Source: Sinomonas susongensis (GTDB taxonomy: Bacteria > Actinomycetota > Actinomycetes > Actinomycetales > Micrococcaceae). From it: a stretch of 64,000 nucleotides of DNA. Numbering within the stretch: position 1 is the stretch's first letter; each line of letters opens with the position of its first letter. Below, in pieces: positions 33,370 through 41,045 of the stretch. Where the stretch lies: contig NZ_SSNH01000007.1 in NCBI RefSeq assembly GCF_005877005.1, positions 124,001-188,000 on the forward strand, given 5' to 3'. The position numbers and the translations under genes were made by a program. The notes under the pieces were generated by a model, which did not search any database, was not told where the DNA came from, and saw only the letters and a program-made list of their open reading frames with translations.

Positions 33370-34113
33370 GTGAATTCCCTGTCCGCTCCGACCCCTCCCG
33401 CCCAGGATGCTGCCGCCCCGGATGACGCTGCCCAGGCAAGCCCCGCGCATGCCGGCGCCTCCTCGGCGGATGTGAGCGTCGGCGTCCTCGCCCTCCAGGG
33501 TGATGTGCGCGAGCATGTTGCCGCCCTCGAGGCCCTCGGCGCGCGGGCCGTCAAGGTACGCCGGCCCGAGGAGCTGGATGCTGTCGACGGGCTTGTCGTC
33601 CCGGGCGGGGAGTCGACGACGATCGACAAGCTCGCGCGAGCCTTCGGGATCGCAGAGCCGCTGCGGGAGAAGATCCGGGACGGCTTCCCTGTCTTCGGTT
33701 CGTGCGCGGGCATGATCCTGCTTGCGGACGAGATCGCCGACCCGGCCGAGGACCTCACGGGTGCGCCGCAGCAGACGTTCGGCGGCCTCGACATCACGGT
33801 CCGGCGCAATGCCTTCGGCCGTCAGCGGGAGTCCTTCGAGACAGACCTCGACTTCAAGGACATCGATCAGGCGGGGGGCCCCGTGCACGCGGTGTTCATC
33901 CGCGGTCCCTGGGTCGAGCGCGTGGGCTCCTCGGTCGAGGTGCTCGCCGAGGTCGATCCCCAGCACGCGTCCCACACGGCTGCGCTGGGCGGCCGGTCTA
34001 GAATTGTCGCAGTCCGTTCAGGGCGCCTGCTCGCGACATCGTTCCATCCCGAGGTGACGGGCGAGCGGCGGGTCCATGAACTTTTCATCCGCATGATCAA
34101 GGGAGAAGCGTAG
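33370..34113 (+). CDS. pdxT: Pyridoxal 5'-phosphate synthase glutaminase subunit
   Basis: A 247-residue class I glutamine amidotransferase. The fold starts [22 protein letters not shown]; the glutaminase triad is Cys in [12 protein letters not shown] near residue 117, and His/Glu in [16 protein letters not shown] near 222-224. PGGESTTI is also present. It hydrolyses glutamine and feeds ammonia to PdxS. The 35-residue Ala/Pro-rich N-terminal extension (before VSVGVLALQ) is unusual. A GTG at 33472 would remove it, but the leaderless promoter points to GTG 33370. yebC begins three bases after its stop. Confidence 0.93.
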   Translation: MNSLSAPTPPAQDAAAPDDAAQASPAHAGASSADVSVGVLALQGDVREHVAALEALGARAVKVRRPEELDAVDGLVVPGGESTTIDKLARAFGIAEPLREKIRDGFPVFGSCAGMILLADEIADPAEDLTGAPQQTFGGLDITVRRNAFGRQRESFETDLDFKDIDQAGGPVHAVFIRGPWVERVGSSVEVLAEVDPQHASHTAALGGRSRIVAVRSGRLLATSFHPEVTGERRVHELFIRMIKGEA

Positions 34114-34115
34114 GC

Positions 34116-34871
34116 ATGTCCGGCCACTCCAAATGGGCGACCACGAAGCACAAGAAGGCCGTCGTCGACGCCAAGCGTGCAAAGGCGTTCGCCAAGTACA
34201 TCAAGACCATCGAGGTTGCGGCGCGCCTCGGCGGTGCTGACCTGTCCGGAAACCCGGCCCTCGACCTGGCTGTCTCCAAGGCGAAGAAGAACTCGGTCCC
34301 GAACGACAACATCGACCGGGCCATCAAGCGCGGGGCGGGCCTCACGGGCGAGGCGATCGAGTACACCGAGATCATGTACGAGGCCCGAGGCCCCCAGGGC
34401 TCGGCGCTGCTCATCGAGTGCCTCACCGAGAACCGGAACCGCGCCGCGGCAGAGGTCCGCCTGGCGGTCACCCGCAACGGCGGGACCATGGCCGACCAGG
34501 GCTCGGTGAGCTACCTGTTCAACCGCAAGGGTGTTGTGAGCCTTCCGAAGAACGGGCTCTCGGAGGACGATGTGCTCCTGGCCGTCCTCGACGCCGGGGC
34601 AGAGGAAGTCAAGGACGCAGGGGACAACTGGGTCGTCTACTCGGAGCCCAACGACCTGCAGGCGCTCCGGGATGCGCTGAACTCCGCCGGGATCGAGTAC
34701 GACACCGATGAAGCCGAGTTCGTGCCGTCCATGGAGGTGCAGCTCGATGCCGACGGCGCGCGCAAGTTCGTCCGCCTCGTCGATGCGCTCGAGGATCTCG
34801 ACGATGTCCAGAACGTGTACACCAATGCGGACATGAGCGAGGAGGTCATGGCGGCCCTCGAGGCCGAGTGA
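34116..34871 (+). CDS. yebC: YebC/PmpR family protein (TACO1-like)
   Basis: A 251-residue protein beginning [30 protein letters not shown], the hallmark of the YebC/PmpR/TACO1 family, with [20 protein letters not shown] near residue 117. Members are DNA-binding regulators in some bacteria and translation factors for polyproline stretches in others. The gene lies between pdxT and ruvC, as in many actinobacteria. GGGAGAAG just upstream is its ribosome-binding site, and it overlaps the ruvC GTG by four bases. Confidence 0.94.
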   Translation: MSGHSKWATTKHKKAVVDAKRAKAFAKYIKTIEVAARLGGADLSGNPALDLAVSKAKKNSVPNDNIDRAIKRGAGLTGEAIEYTEIMYEARGPQGSALLIECLTENRNRAAAEVRLAVTRNGGTMADQGSVSYLFNRKGVVSLPKNGLSEDDVLLAVLDAGAEEVKDAGDNWVVYSEPNDLQALRDALNSAGIEYDTDEAEFVPSMEVQLDADGARKFVRLVDALEDLDDVQNVYTNADMSEEVMAALEAE

Positions 34872-35500
34872 CCCCCGCCGTGGCATCGACCTCCGCCGGG
34901 ACCGAGTCCCCTCAGCTGCGCGTCCTCGGCGTGGACCCAGGCCTGACCCGGTGCGGGCTGGGCGTCGTCGACGTCGCGCGGGACCGCCGGGCGACCCTCG
35001 TCGGGGTCGGCGTCGTCGGCACCAGCGCGCAGGAGCCGCTCGATGCCCGGCTTCTCGTCATCGCCCGCTCCATCGACGACTGGCTCGACCGCTACGAGCC
35101 CGAGGTGGTCGCGGTGGAGCGGGTCTTCTCGCAGCTCAACGTGAGCACGGTCATGGGCGTGGCCCAGGCGTCGGGAATCGTCATTGCCGCTGCCGCCCGC
35201 CGCGGGATCCCCGTTGCCCTGCACACGCCGTCCGAGGTGAAGGCGGCGGTCACGGGCAGCGGCCGCGCCGACAAGGCGGCTGTCACCCGCATGGTCACCA
35301 AGATCCTCCGGCTCGAGGCTTCGCCCCGACCCGCGGACGCCGCAGATGCCCTCGCCCTTGCGCTTGCCCATGCATGGCGCGGCGCTGCCCCCGGCTCGCC
35401 TTCCGCGGTCGGACGGACGACGGCGATGACGGCAAGCGCGCTGACGCCGGCACAGAGGGCATGGGTAGAAGCAGAGTCGAAGGCACGCCGGAAGCCTTGA
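34868..35500 (+). CDS. ruvC: Holliday junction resolvase RuvC
   Basis: A 210-residue RNase H-fold resolvase. The first catalytic Asp is in [18 protein letters not shown] near residue 24; the Glu is in [12 protein letters not shown] near 81; and the acidic C-terminal pair is in [15 protein letters not shown] near 155-160. It cleaves Holliday junctions made by RuvAB. GTG 34868 overlaps the yebC stop. An N-terminal ~15-residue extension precedes the usual start. The last 30 bases of the gene, including its stop, are repeated exactly 60 bases further on. Confidence 0.95.
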   Translation: MTPAVASTSAGTESPQLRVLGVDPGLTRCGLGVVDVARDRRATLVGVGVVGTSAQEPLDARLLVIARSIDDWLDRYEPEVVAVERVFSQLNVSTVMGVAQASGIVIAAAARRGIPVALHTPSEVKAAVTGSGRADKAAVTRMVTKILRLEASPRPADAADALALALAHAWRGAAPGSPSAVGRTTAMTASALTPAQRAWVEAESKARRKP

Positions 35501-35560
35501 TGACCCGGATCAGGGGAGAAATGGCCAGCGGCAGAGTCGAAGGCACGCCGGAAGCCTTGA
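35471..35560 (+). repeat. Exact 30-bp direct repeat spanning the ruvC end
   Basis: The 30 bases at 35471-35500 (last nine codons of ruvC plus its TGA) recur without mismatch at 35531-35560, in the ruvC-ruvA gap. The flanking bases differ on both sides. It looks like a partial tandem duplication of the gene end. Confidence 0.95.
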
Positions 35561-35591
35561 GGCCTTCCGTCTCCCACCACCGGTAAGTTGT

Positions 35592-35607
35592 TCGTAGATA
35601 TGTTCGG
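35592..35607 (+). promoter_or_regulatory. LexA-like box upstream of ruvA
   Basis: TCGTAGATATGTTCGG is 14 of 16 identical to the dnaE2 box and close to TCGAACnnnnGTTCGA. It is 22 bases before the ruvA GTG, suggesting that ruvAB have their own SOS-regulated promoter separate from ruvC. Confidence 0.55.
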
Positions 35608-35628
35608 ACGGCAGAAGGAGTCCTCCCG

Positions 35629-36276
35629 GTGATCAGCTTCCTCCGCGGGACGGTGGCGCATGTCGGACTCTCCTCGGCGGTGATCGATGTCGGCGGGGTG
35701 GGCATGGCGTTCGCCGCGACGCCCCAGACCATGGCGGGCCTACGGGTGGGGGAGACGGGGACGGTCCACACGCTCTTGGTCGTGCGCGAAGACTCGCTCA
35801 CGCTGTACGGCTTCGCGTCACCGGAAGAACGCGAGGTGTTCGAGGTCCTTCTCGGGGTCGCTGGGGTCGGGCCTCGCCTCGCACTTGCCGTCCTGGCCGT
35901 GCACAGCCCGGAGGCGGTGCGCGTCGCGGCCCACTCGGAAGACGCGAAGGCGTTCACGAAGGTTCCGGGGATCGGTCCCAAGGTCGGGGCCCGGCTCGTC
36001 CTCGAACTCAAGGGCAAGCTCGTACCCCTCGGCACCCCAGGCGGGGAGGCGCCGTCGTCCGCCCCCACGGGGGGCTCTGCGTGGAAGCCTCGCGTGGTCG
36101 AGGCGATGACGTCGCTCGGCTGGTCCGAGAAGGACGCCTCGACCAGCATCGAGCGGGCGCTCGAGGACCAGCCGGAGCTCGCCGAGGCGGGAAGCGTCCC
36201 GGAGATCCTGCGGGCCACGCTGCGCTGGCTGGGCCAGGGCGCGAGGACGCCGGTGAAGTCGGTTTCCCGTGGCTGA
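35629..36276 (+). CDS. ruvA: Holliday junction branch migration protein RuvA
   Basis: A 215-residue RuvA. The OB-fold N terminus [27 protein letters not shown] is followed by helix-hairpin-helix segments ([17 protein letters not shown] and [21 protein letters not shown]), and the C-terminal domain ([15 protein letters not shown]) interacts with RuvB. It forms the tetramer that binds the junction. The start is GTG 35629 behind AGAAGGAG. It overlaps ruvB by eight bases. A LexA-like box lies just upstream. Confidence 0.95.
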   Translation: MISFLRGTVAHVGLSSAVIDVGGVGMAFAATPQTMAGLRVGETGTVHTLLVVREDSLTLYGFASPEEREVFEVLLGVAGVGPRLALAVLAVHSPEAVRVAAHSEDAKAFTKVPGIGPKVGARLVLELKGKLVPLGTPGGEAPSSAPTGGSAWKPRVVEAMTSLGWSEKDASTSIERALEDQPELAEAGSVPEILRATLRWLGQGARTPVKSVSRG

Positions 36277-37372
36277 GCCGTCCCTCCTCTCGAGCGGCGA
36301 GGAGCCGGAGGAGCGCGTGATCGAGTCTGCGCTGCGGCCGAAGCATCTCGACGACTTCGTGGGGCAGCAGCGGGTGCGGCGGCAGCTCTCACTCGTGCTG
36401 GAGGCTTCGCGGCTGCGGGGGCGGAGCGCCGACCACGTGCTGCTCTCGGGGCCTCCGGGGCTCGGGAAGACGACCCTCGCCATGATCATCGCGGCCGAGA
36501 TGAACGCGCCGTTGCGCATCTCGTCCGGCCCGGCCATCCAGCACGCGGGCGATCTCGCGGCGATCCTGTCCTCCCTGTCCGAAGGCGAAGTCCTCTTCCT
36601 TGACGAGATCCACCGCATGTCCCGGCCTGCCGAGGAGATGCTGTACATGGCGATGGAGGACTTCCGGGTCGACATCGTGGTCGGCAAGGGTGCCGGGGCC
36701 ACAGCCATCCCCTTGGACCTTCCGCCGTTCACCCTGGTCGGCGCCACGACGCGCGCAGGCCTCCTGCCGGGTCCGCTCCGGGACCGATTCGGCTTCACGG
36801 GCCATCTCGAGTTCTACTCCGTCGACGAGCTCGAGCTCGTGCTGCGCCGCTCGGCCGGGCTCCTCGATCTGCGCGTGACGTCCGCAGGCTTCACCGAGGT
36901 GGCGAGCCGCTCACGGGGAACTCCCCGCATCGCCAACCGCCTATTGCGCCGGGTCCGGGACTGGGCGCTAGTCCACCGCATCGAGCAGATCGATGCGCGG
37001 GCTGCCGCCGCGGCGCTCGACATGTACGAAGTGGACGCGAAGGGCCTCGACCGGCTCGACCGGGGCGTGCTGTCTGCGCTCGTGACCAAGTTCGGGGGAG
37101 GGCCTGTGGGCCTCTCGACGCTCGCGATCGCCGTCGGAGAGGAGCCCGAGACCGTCGAGACCGTGGCGGAGCCCTATCTGGTCCGCGAGGGTCTCATGGG
37201 GCGAACGCCTCGAGGACGAATCGCCACCCCTGCCGCCTACGAGCACCTCGGGCTTCCGCTCCCTCCCGATGCTGCGTTCGCCTACAGCGCAACGCTGTTC
37301 GGTGCAGGTTCCGGGGGCGCGAGCGACGACGACGGGGCCGACGACGACGGAGCCCGCGCCGACTGGGGCTGA
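36269..37372 (+). CDS. ruvB: Holliday junction branch migration DNA helicase RuvB
   Basis: A 367-residue AAA+ motor. The RuvB opening [15 protein letters not shown] is followed by Walker [12 protein letters not shown] near residue 64, Walker [10 protein letters not shown] near 110, and the sensor segment [20 protein letters not shown]. The C-terminal winged helix contains [13 protein letters not shown] ~30-residue Asp/Gly/Ala-rich tail is extra. It drives branch migration with RuvA. The GTG start overlaps ruvA. Confidence 0.97.
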   Translation: MAEPSLLSSGEEPEERVIESALRPKHLDDFVGQQRVRRQLSLVLEASRLRGRSADHVLLSGPPGLGKTTLAMIIAAEMNAPLRISSGPAIQHAGDLAAILSSLSEGEVLFLDEIHRMSRPAEEMLYMAMEDFRVDIVVGKGAGATAIPLDLPPFTLVGATTRAGLLPGPLRDRFGFTGHLEFYSVDELELVLRRSAGLLDLRVTSAGFTEVASRSRGTPRIANRLLRRVRDWALVHRIEQIDARAAAAALDMYEVDAKGLDRLDRGVLSALVTKFGGGPVGLSTLAIAVGEEPETVETVAEPYLVREGLMGRTPRGRIATPAAYEHLGLPLPPDAAFAYSATLFGAGSGGASDDDGADDDGARADWG

Positions 37373-37412
37373 CGCTCGCGCGCCTGCGGGAACTCTTGGG
37401 GGCTGTTGCCCG

Positions 37413-37418
37413 TAGACT
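37413..37418 (+). promoter_or_regulatory. -10 TAGACT before yajC-secDF
   Basis: TAGACT lies 105 bases before the yajC ATG in the 151-base gap after ruvB, giving a leader of roughly 100 bases. No good -35 is seen. Confidence 0.4.
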
Positions 37419-37523
37419 GGGTTAAGACATCCTGCACGGCGGGACGTCATGCCGTGCCCGGAAACAGCCGGGTCCGACGCGCACCCCCAGGCAGCGCGTC
37501 CCAGCAACAGATTGGACTCAGCC

Positions 37524-37967
37524 ATGGACTTGATGACCATCCTCCTGCTTGTCATCTTCGCGTTCTTCATCTTCACGATGTTCCGACGCAACAAGAAGGC
37601 ACAGACACAGCAGGCCGAGATGCGCACGAAGTTCGTCCCCGGCGTCGAGGTCATGACGAACTTCGGCCTCTTCGGCCGGATCCTCTCGGTCGACGAAGCC
37701 GAGAACAAGGTCGTCCTCGAGCTCTCGCCCGGCGCGACTGCGACGGTCCACCGTCAGGCCGTCTCGAAGGTCGTCGAGCCGCCGGTCCCCGCAGAAGGGG
37801 ACGTGACGGCACCCGAGCACGGCGTTCTGGGCGCGGAGGGTTCTGCCGCTGAGCCTCGCTTCGGCCAGCGGCCCGAGGCGCAGCAGCCCGAGGGCCAGCG
37901 GCCCGAGGCGCAGCTCCACGAGACGCCCGAGCAGACCCTCCGGCGCCTCGAGGGCGAAGGCAAGTAA
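37524..37967 (+). CDS. yajC: Preprotein translocase subunit YajC
   Basis: A 147-residue protein with one N-terminal transmembrane segment (TILLLVIFAFFIFTMF) and the cytosolic core MRTKFVPGVEVMTNFGLFGRILSVD typical of YajC. It associates with SecDF in the Sec translocon. The C-terminal ~50 residues are low complexity and contain GQRPEAQ twice, encoded by an exact 21-bp direct repeat (37863-37883 and 37893-37913). Position just before secD-secF supports the call. Confidence 0.92.
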   Translation: MDLMTILLLVIFAFFIFTMFRRNKKAQTQQAEMRTKFVPGVEVMTNFGLFGRILSVDEAENKVVLELSPGATATVHRQAVSKVVEPPVPAEGDVTAPEHGVLGAEGSAAEPRFGQRPEAQQPEGQRPEAQLHETPEQTLRRLEGEGK

Positions 37968-37982
37968 GGCACAGTCTGCCTC

Positions 37983-38009
37983 CCCGCGCGCGGGACGACC
38001 GCGCGCGGG
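37983..38009 (+). terminator. G+C-rich hairpin between yajC and secD
   Basis: An 11-bp perfect stem (37983-37993 with 37999-38009) closes a five-base loop GACGA, 16 bases after the yajC stop and 27 before secD. It may attenuate transcription into secDF or stabilise the yajC message 3' end. Confidence 0.55.
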
Positions 38010-38036
38010 TCCGTTCTCAGCAGGAGTTAGGAACCC

Positions 38037-39830
38037 ATGGCTCGTTCCCGCAGCAGGCGGCCGGGAGTCAGGACGCTCGTCTGGCTTGTCGTCCTGTTCG
38101 TCGCCCTCGTTTCCGTGCTCGGCGGCGGTGCCATCGCCGGCCAGACCTCGTGGGCACCGAAGCTCGCGCTCGACCTCGAGGGCGGCACGCAGATGATCCT
38201 GTCCCCGAAGGTCACCGGCGGCGGCGCCGTGAACCAGGACCAGCTCAACCAGGCTGTCGAGATCATCCGCCAGCGCGTCGACGGCTCCGGCGTCTCCGAG
38301 GCTGAGATCAGCACGGAGTCCGGGCGCAACGTCATCGTGAACCTCCCCGGCATCCCGTCTGCCCAGACGCGCCAGCTCATCCAGGCCTCCGCCGACATGA
38401 ACTTCCGGCCTGTCCTGACCGACGGCAACCCCGGCGCCGTTCCGCAGAACCAGCTCGTCCCGGACAACCAGCTGCCGAACCCGACCGCCGCTCCGACGAA
38501 CGCGAGCGACACGAACTGGATCACCGCGGACCTCTACAAGCAGTACGAGGCCCTTGACTGCACCAAGCCGCAGTCGGAGACGACGCAGCGCTCTGATCCC
38601 TCGAAGCCGCTCGTCACGTGCCAGCCTGCAGCCAACGGCAACCCGGCGGTCAAGTACATCCTCGGGCCCGTCGAGATTCCGGGAAGTGACATCTCCGGAT
38701 CGACCTACGGTCTGGTGCAGGGCCAGCAGGGCGCCGTGACCAACCAGTGGGCCGTGAACATCCAGTTCAACTCGGACGGAACGAAGAAGTTCAAGGACGT
38801 CACCCAGCGGCTCAATGGCTTCTACAACGCGGCCAGCAGCTCAGGCACGCCGGATCCCCGCGCACAGTTCGCCATCGTGCTCGACGACAAGGTCCTCTCT
38901 GCACCGCAGGCCCTCGCCGTCATCACGGACGGCCACCCGCAGATCACGGGCAACTTCACCCAGCAGACTGCCCAGACGCTCTCCGATCAGCTGCGGTTCG
39001 GCGCCCTTCCGATCAGCTTCGACATCCAGAGCGAGCAGCAGATTTCCGCCACGCTCGGTACGCAGCAGCTCGAGATGGGGCTCCTGGCCGGCATCATCGG
39101 CCTGCTCCTCGTGGTGGTCTACTCCCTGTTCCAGTACCGGGCGCTGGGCTTCGTGACCATCGCGTCGCTCGTTGTCGCAGGCCTGCTCACGTATCTCGCG
39201 ATCACGCTCCTGGGGTGGGCCCAGAACTACCGGCTCTCCCTCGCGGGCGTCGCGGGCCTCATCGTCGCGATCGGCCAGACCGCGGACTCGTTCATCGTCT
39301 ACTTCGAACGCATCCGTGACGAACTGCGCGAGGGGCGCGGTCTCGTCTCGGCCGTCGAGAACGGCTGGCGTCGCGCGAAGCGCACCGTCCTCGCGTCCAA
39401 GGCCGTCAATCTGCTCGCCGCCGTCGTGCTCTATTTCGTGGCCGTCGGGAACGTGCGCGGCTTCGCCTTCACGCTCGGCCTGACGGCAATCGCCGACCTC
39501 CTCGTCGTGTTCATGTTCACGCACCCGACACTCCAGGTCCTCGCGCGGACCAGGTTCTTCGGCGAGGGCCATCGCTTCTCGGGGCTCGACCCGGTGCAGC
39601 TCGGCGCCGTTCCGCTCTATCGGGGTGCCGGCCGACTCCGGGAAGCCTCAGAGGCCGCCAAGTCCTCGCTCAAGCCGAAGAACGCGGCGGCGGCTCGCGA
39701 GGCCGCTCGTCGCATGACGATCGCCGAGCGCCGCGCGGCCGAAGCCCAGGCGAAGGGCGAGGGGCCGGCAGATCTCGCGGCCGCCGCCAAGAGCACACAG
39801 CGCCCTGAGCGCTCCCAGGAGGAGAACTGA
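38037..39830 (+). CDS. secD: Protein translocase subunit SecD
   Basis: A 597-residue RND-type membrane protein. It has an N-terminal helix near residues 12-30, LDLEGGTQMIL in the first periplasmic domain, the large P1 domain with QFAIVLDDKVLSAPQ and ITGNFTQQTAQTLSDQLRFGALPISF, then five more helices including GQTADSFIVYFERIRDELREG. It uses the proton gradient to help exported proteins leave SecYEG. AGGAG precedes ATG 38037. A charged Ala/Arg/Glu-rich tail of ~60 residues is present. The stop and the secF ATG overlap by one base. Confidence 0.95.
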   Translation: MARSRSRRPGVRTLVWLVVLFVALVSVLGGGAIAGQTSWAPKLALDLEGGTQMILSPKVTGGGAVNQDQLNQAVEIIRQRVDGSGVSEAEISTESGRNVIVNLPGIPSAQTRQLIQASADMNFRPVLTDGNPGAVPQNQLVPDNQLPNPTAAPTNASDTNWITADLYKQYEALDCTKPQSETTQRSDPSKPLVTCQPAANGNPAVKYILGPVEIPGSDISGSTYGLVQGQQGAVTNQWAVNIQFNSDGTKKFKDVTQRLNGFYNAASSSGTPDPRAQFAIVLDDKVLSAPQALAVITDGHPQITGNFTQQTAQTLSDQLRFGALPISFDIQSEQQISATLGTQQLEMGLLAGIIGLLLVVVYSLFQYRALGFVTIASLVVAGLLTYLAITLLGWAQNYRLSLAGVAGLIVAIGQTADSFIVYFERIRDELREGRGLVSAVENGWRRAKRTVLASKAVNLLAAVVLYFVAVGNVRGFAFTLGLTAIADLLVVFMFTHPTLQVLARTRFFGEGHRFSGLDPVQLGAVPLYRGAGRLREASEAAKSSLKPKNAAAAREAARRMTIAERRAAEAQAKGEGPADLAAAAKSTQRPERSQEEN

Positions 39831-40834
39831 TGTCGACGACTGTCCTCGCCCGCTTCGGCAACGACCTCTACTCGGGCAAGCGCTCGTACGACTTCGTCGG
39901 CAAGAAGAGGCTCTGGTTCATCATCGCGGGCATCGCGGTGCTCATCGCCATCGTCGTGCCAGTCCTCCGGGGTGGCTTCAATCTCGGCATCGACTTCCGT
40001 GGCGGGTCGCAGTTCACGATCTCGGCGGCCAAGACGAGCGACACGCTGCCCGGCGAGAACGCTGTCCACGCCGTGGTGCCGACCAGCGCACCCCAGGTCA
40101 CGAAGGTCGCCGGGAACACGGTCCAGGTCCAGACCGACAAGCTCACCGAGGCGCAGACGCTGCAGGTCAGGGACAAGCTCGCGTCGGCCTACGGCGTGAG
40201 CCAGAACAACGTGACCTCGACGTTCATCGGCCCCACTTGGGGTGCTGACGTGACGAATCAGGCCGTCATGGGCTTTGTGGTCTTCGTGCTGCTCGCAGCC
40301 GTCCTCATGGCGCTGTACTTCCGGACCTGGAAGATGTCGCTTTCCGCACTGAGCGGCATGCTCGTGACGATCTTCATCACCGAGGGCGTCTATGCGATCA
40401 GCAACTTCGAGATCACGCCGTCGGCCATCATCGGCTTCCTGACGATCCTGAGCTACTCCCTGTACGACACCGTGGTGGTCTTCGACAAGATCCGTGAGAA
40501 CACGGCGGACATCAAGACCTCCTCGCGCCGGACGTTCGCGGAAGAGGTCAACCTTGCCGTCAACCAGACGCTCGTGCGCTCGATCAACACGATGATGGTC
40601 GCCGTCCTCCCCGTCGCCGCAATCCTCTTCATCGGCGCCGGCCTCCTCGGTGCGGGCACGCTTCGCGATCTCTCGCTCGCCCTCTTCGTGGGCATCCTCG
40701 TCGGAACGGCCGCGACGCTCTTCATTGCGGCACCCATGTACGCGGGGCTGCGGGAACGCGAGCCCGACCTCGTGAAGCAGGCCGAGAAGGTCGCCGCCCG
40801 ACGGGAAGCGGCCGCTGCGGCCCCCGCCGTCTAG
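39830..40834 (+). CDS. secF: Protein translocase subunit SecF
   Basis: A 334-residue six-helix partner of SecD. The marks are GIDFRGGSQFTIS near residue 50, IGPTWGADVTNQAV near 137, the IGFLTILSYSLYDTVVVFDKIREN segment and VNLAVNQTLVRSINTM near 240-255. It forms the SecDF complex in the membrane. ATG overlaps the secD TGA (TGATG), so translation is coupled. In some relatives apt lies between secF and rel; here there is no gene in between. Confidence 0.96.
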   Translation: MSTTVLARFGNDLYSGKRSYDFVGKKRLWFIIAGIAVLIAIVVPVLRGGFNLGIDFRGGSQFTISAAKTSDTLPGENAVHAVVPTSAPQVTKVAGNTVQVQTDKLTEAQTLQVRDKLASAYGVSQNNVTSTFIGPTWGADVTNQAVMGFVVFVLLAAVLMALYFRTWKMSLSALSGMLVTIFITEGVYAISNFEITPSAIIGFLTILSYSLYDTVVVFDKIRENTADIKTSSRRTFAEEVNLAVNQTLVRSINTMMVAVLPVAAILFIGAGLLGAGTLRDLSLALFVGILVGTAATLFIAAPMYAGLREREPDLVKQAEKVAARREAAAAAPAV

Positions 40835-40860
40835 GGGCACACAGGAGAGTACTTCCGCGG

Positions 40861-40900
40861 CCCGAGCCTGCCCACGATCTCCATGGGGAACCGGCTCGGG
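40861..40900 (+). terminator. Stem-loop after secF
   Basis: CCCGAGCC (40861-40868) pairs with GGCTCGGG (40893-40900) across 24 bases, with further flanking complementarity TTCCG/CGGAA. It sits 27 bases past the secF stop and upstream of the rel promoter, so it is the likely terminator of the sec operon. Confidence 0.5.
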
Positions 40901-41007
40901 CGGAAGCCGCCGACCAGGGTGCTGTGGGCGCGCCAGCGCACGACGCCCTCGGCGAACAGGCGCGGTGAGGGGAATGCGCTCGATTCTGCCCGATGTTCCG
41001 ACAGGCA

Positions 41008-41013
41008 TAGACT
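41008..41013 (+). promoter_or_regulatory. -10 TAGACT for rel
   Basis: TAGACT lies 38 bases upstream of the rel GTG, after the secF stem-loop. It is one of six such hexamers before genes in this window. Confidence 0.45.
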
Positions 41014-41045
41014 GAACTAATCCTCTTACCGTTCAGGAGGCTTGC

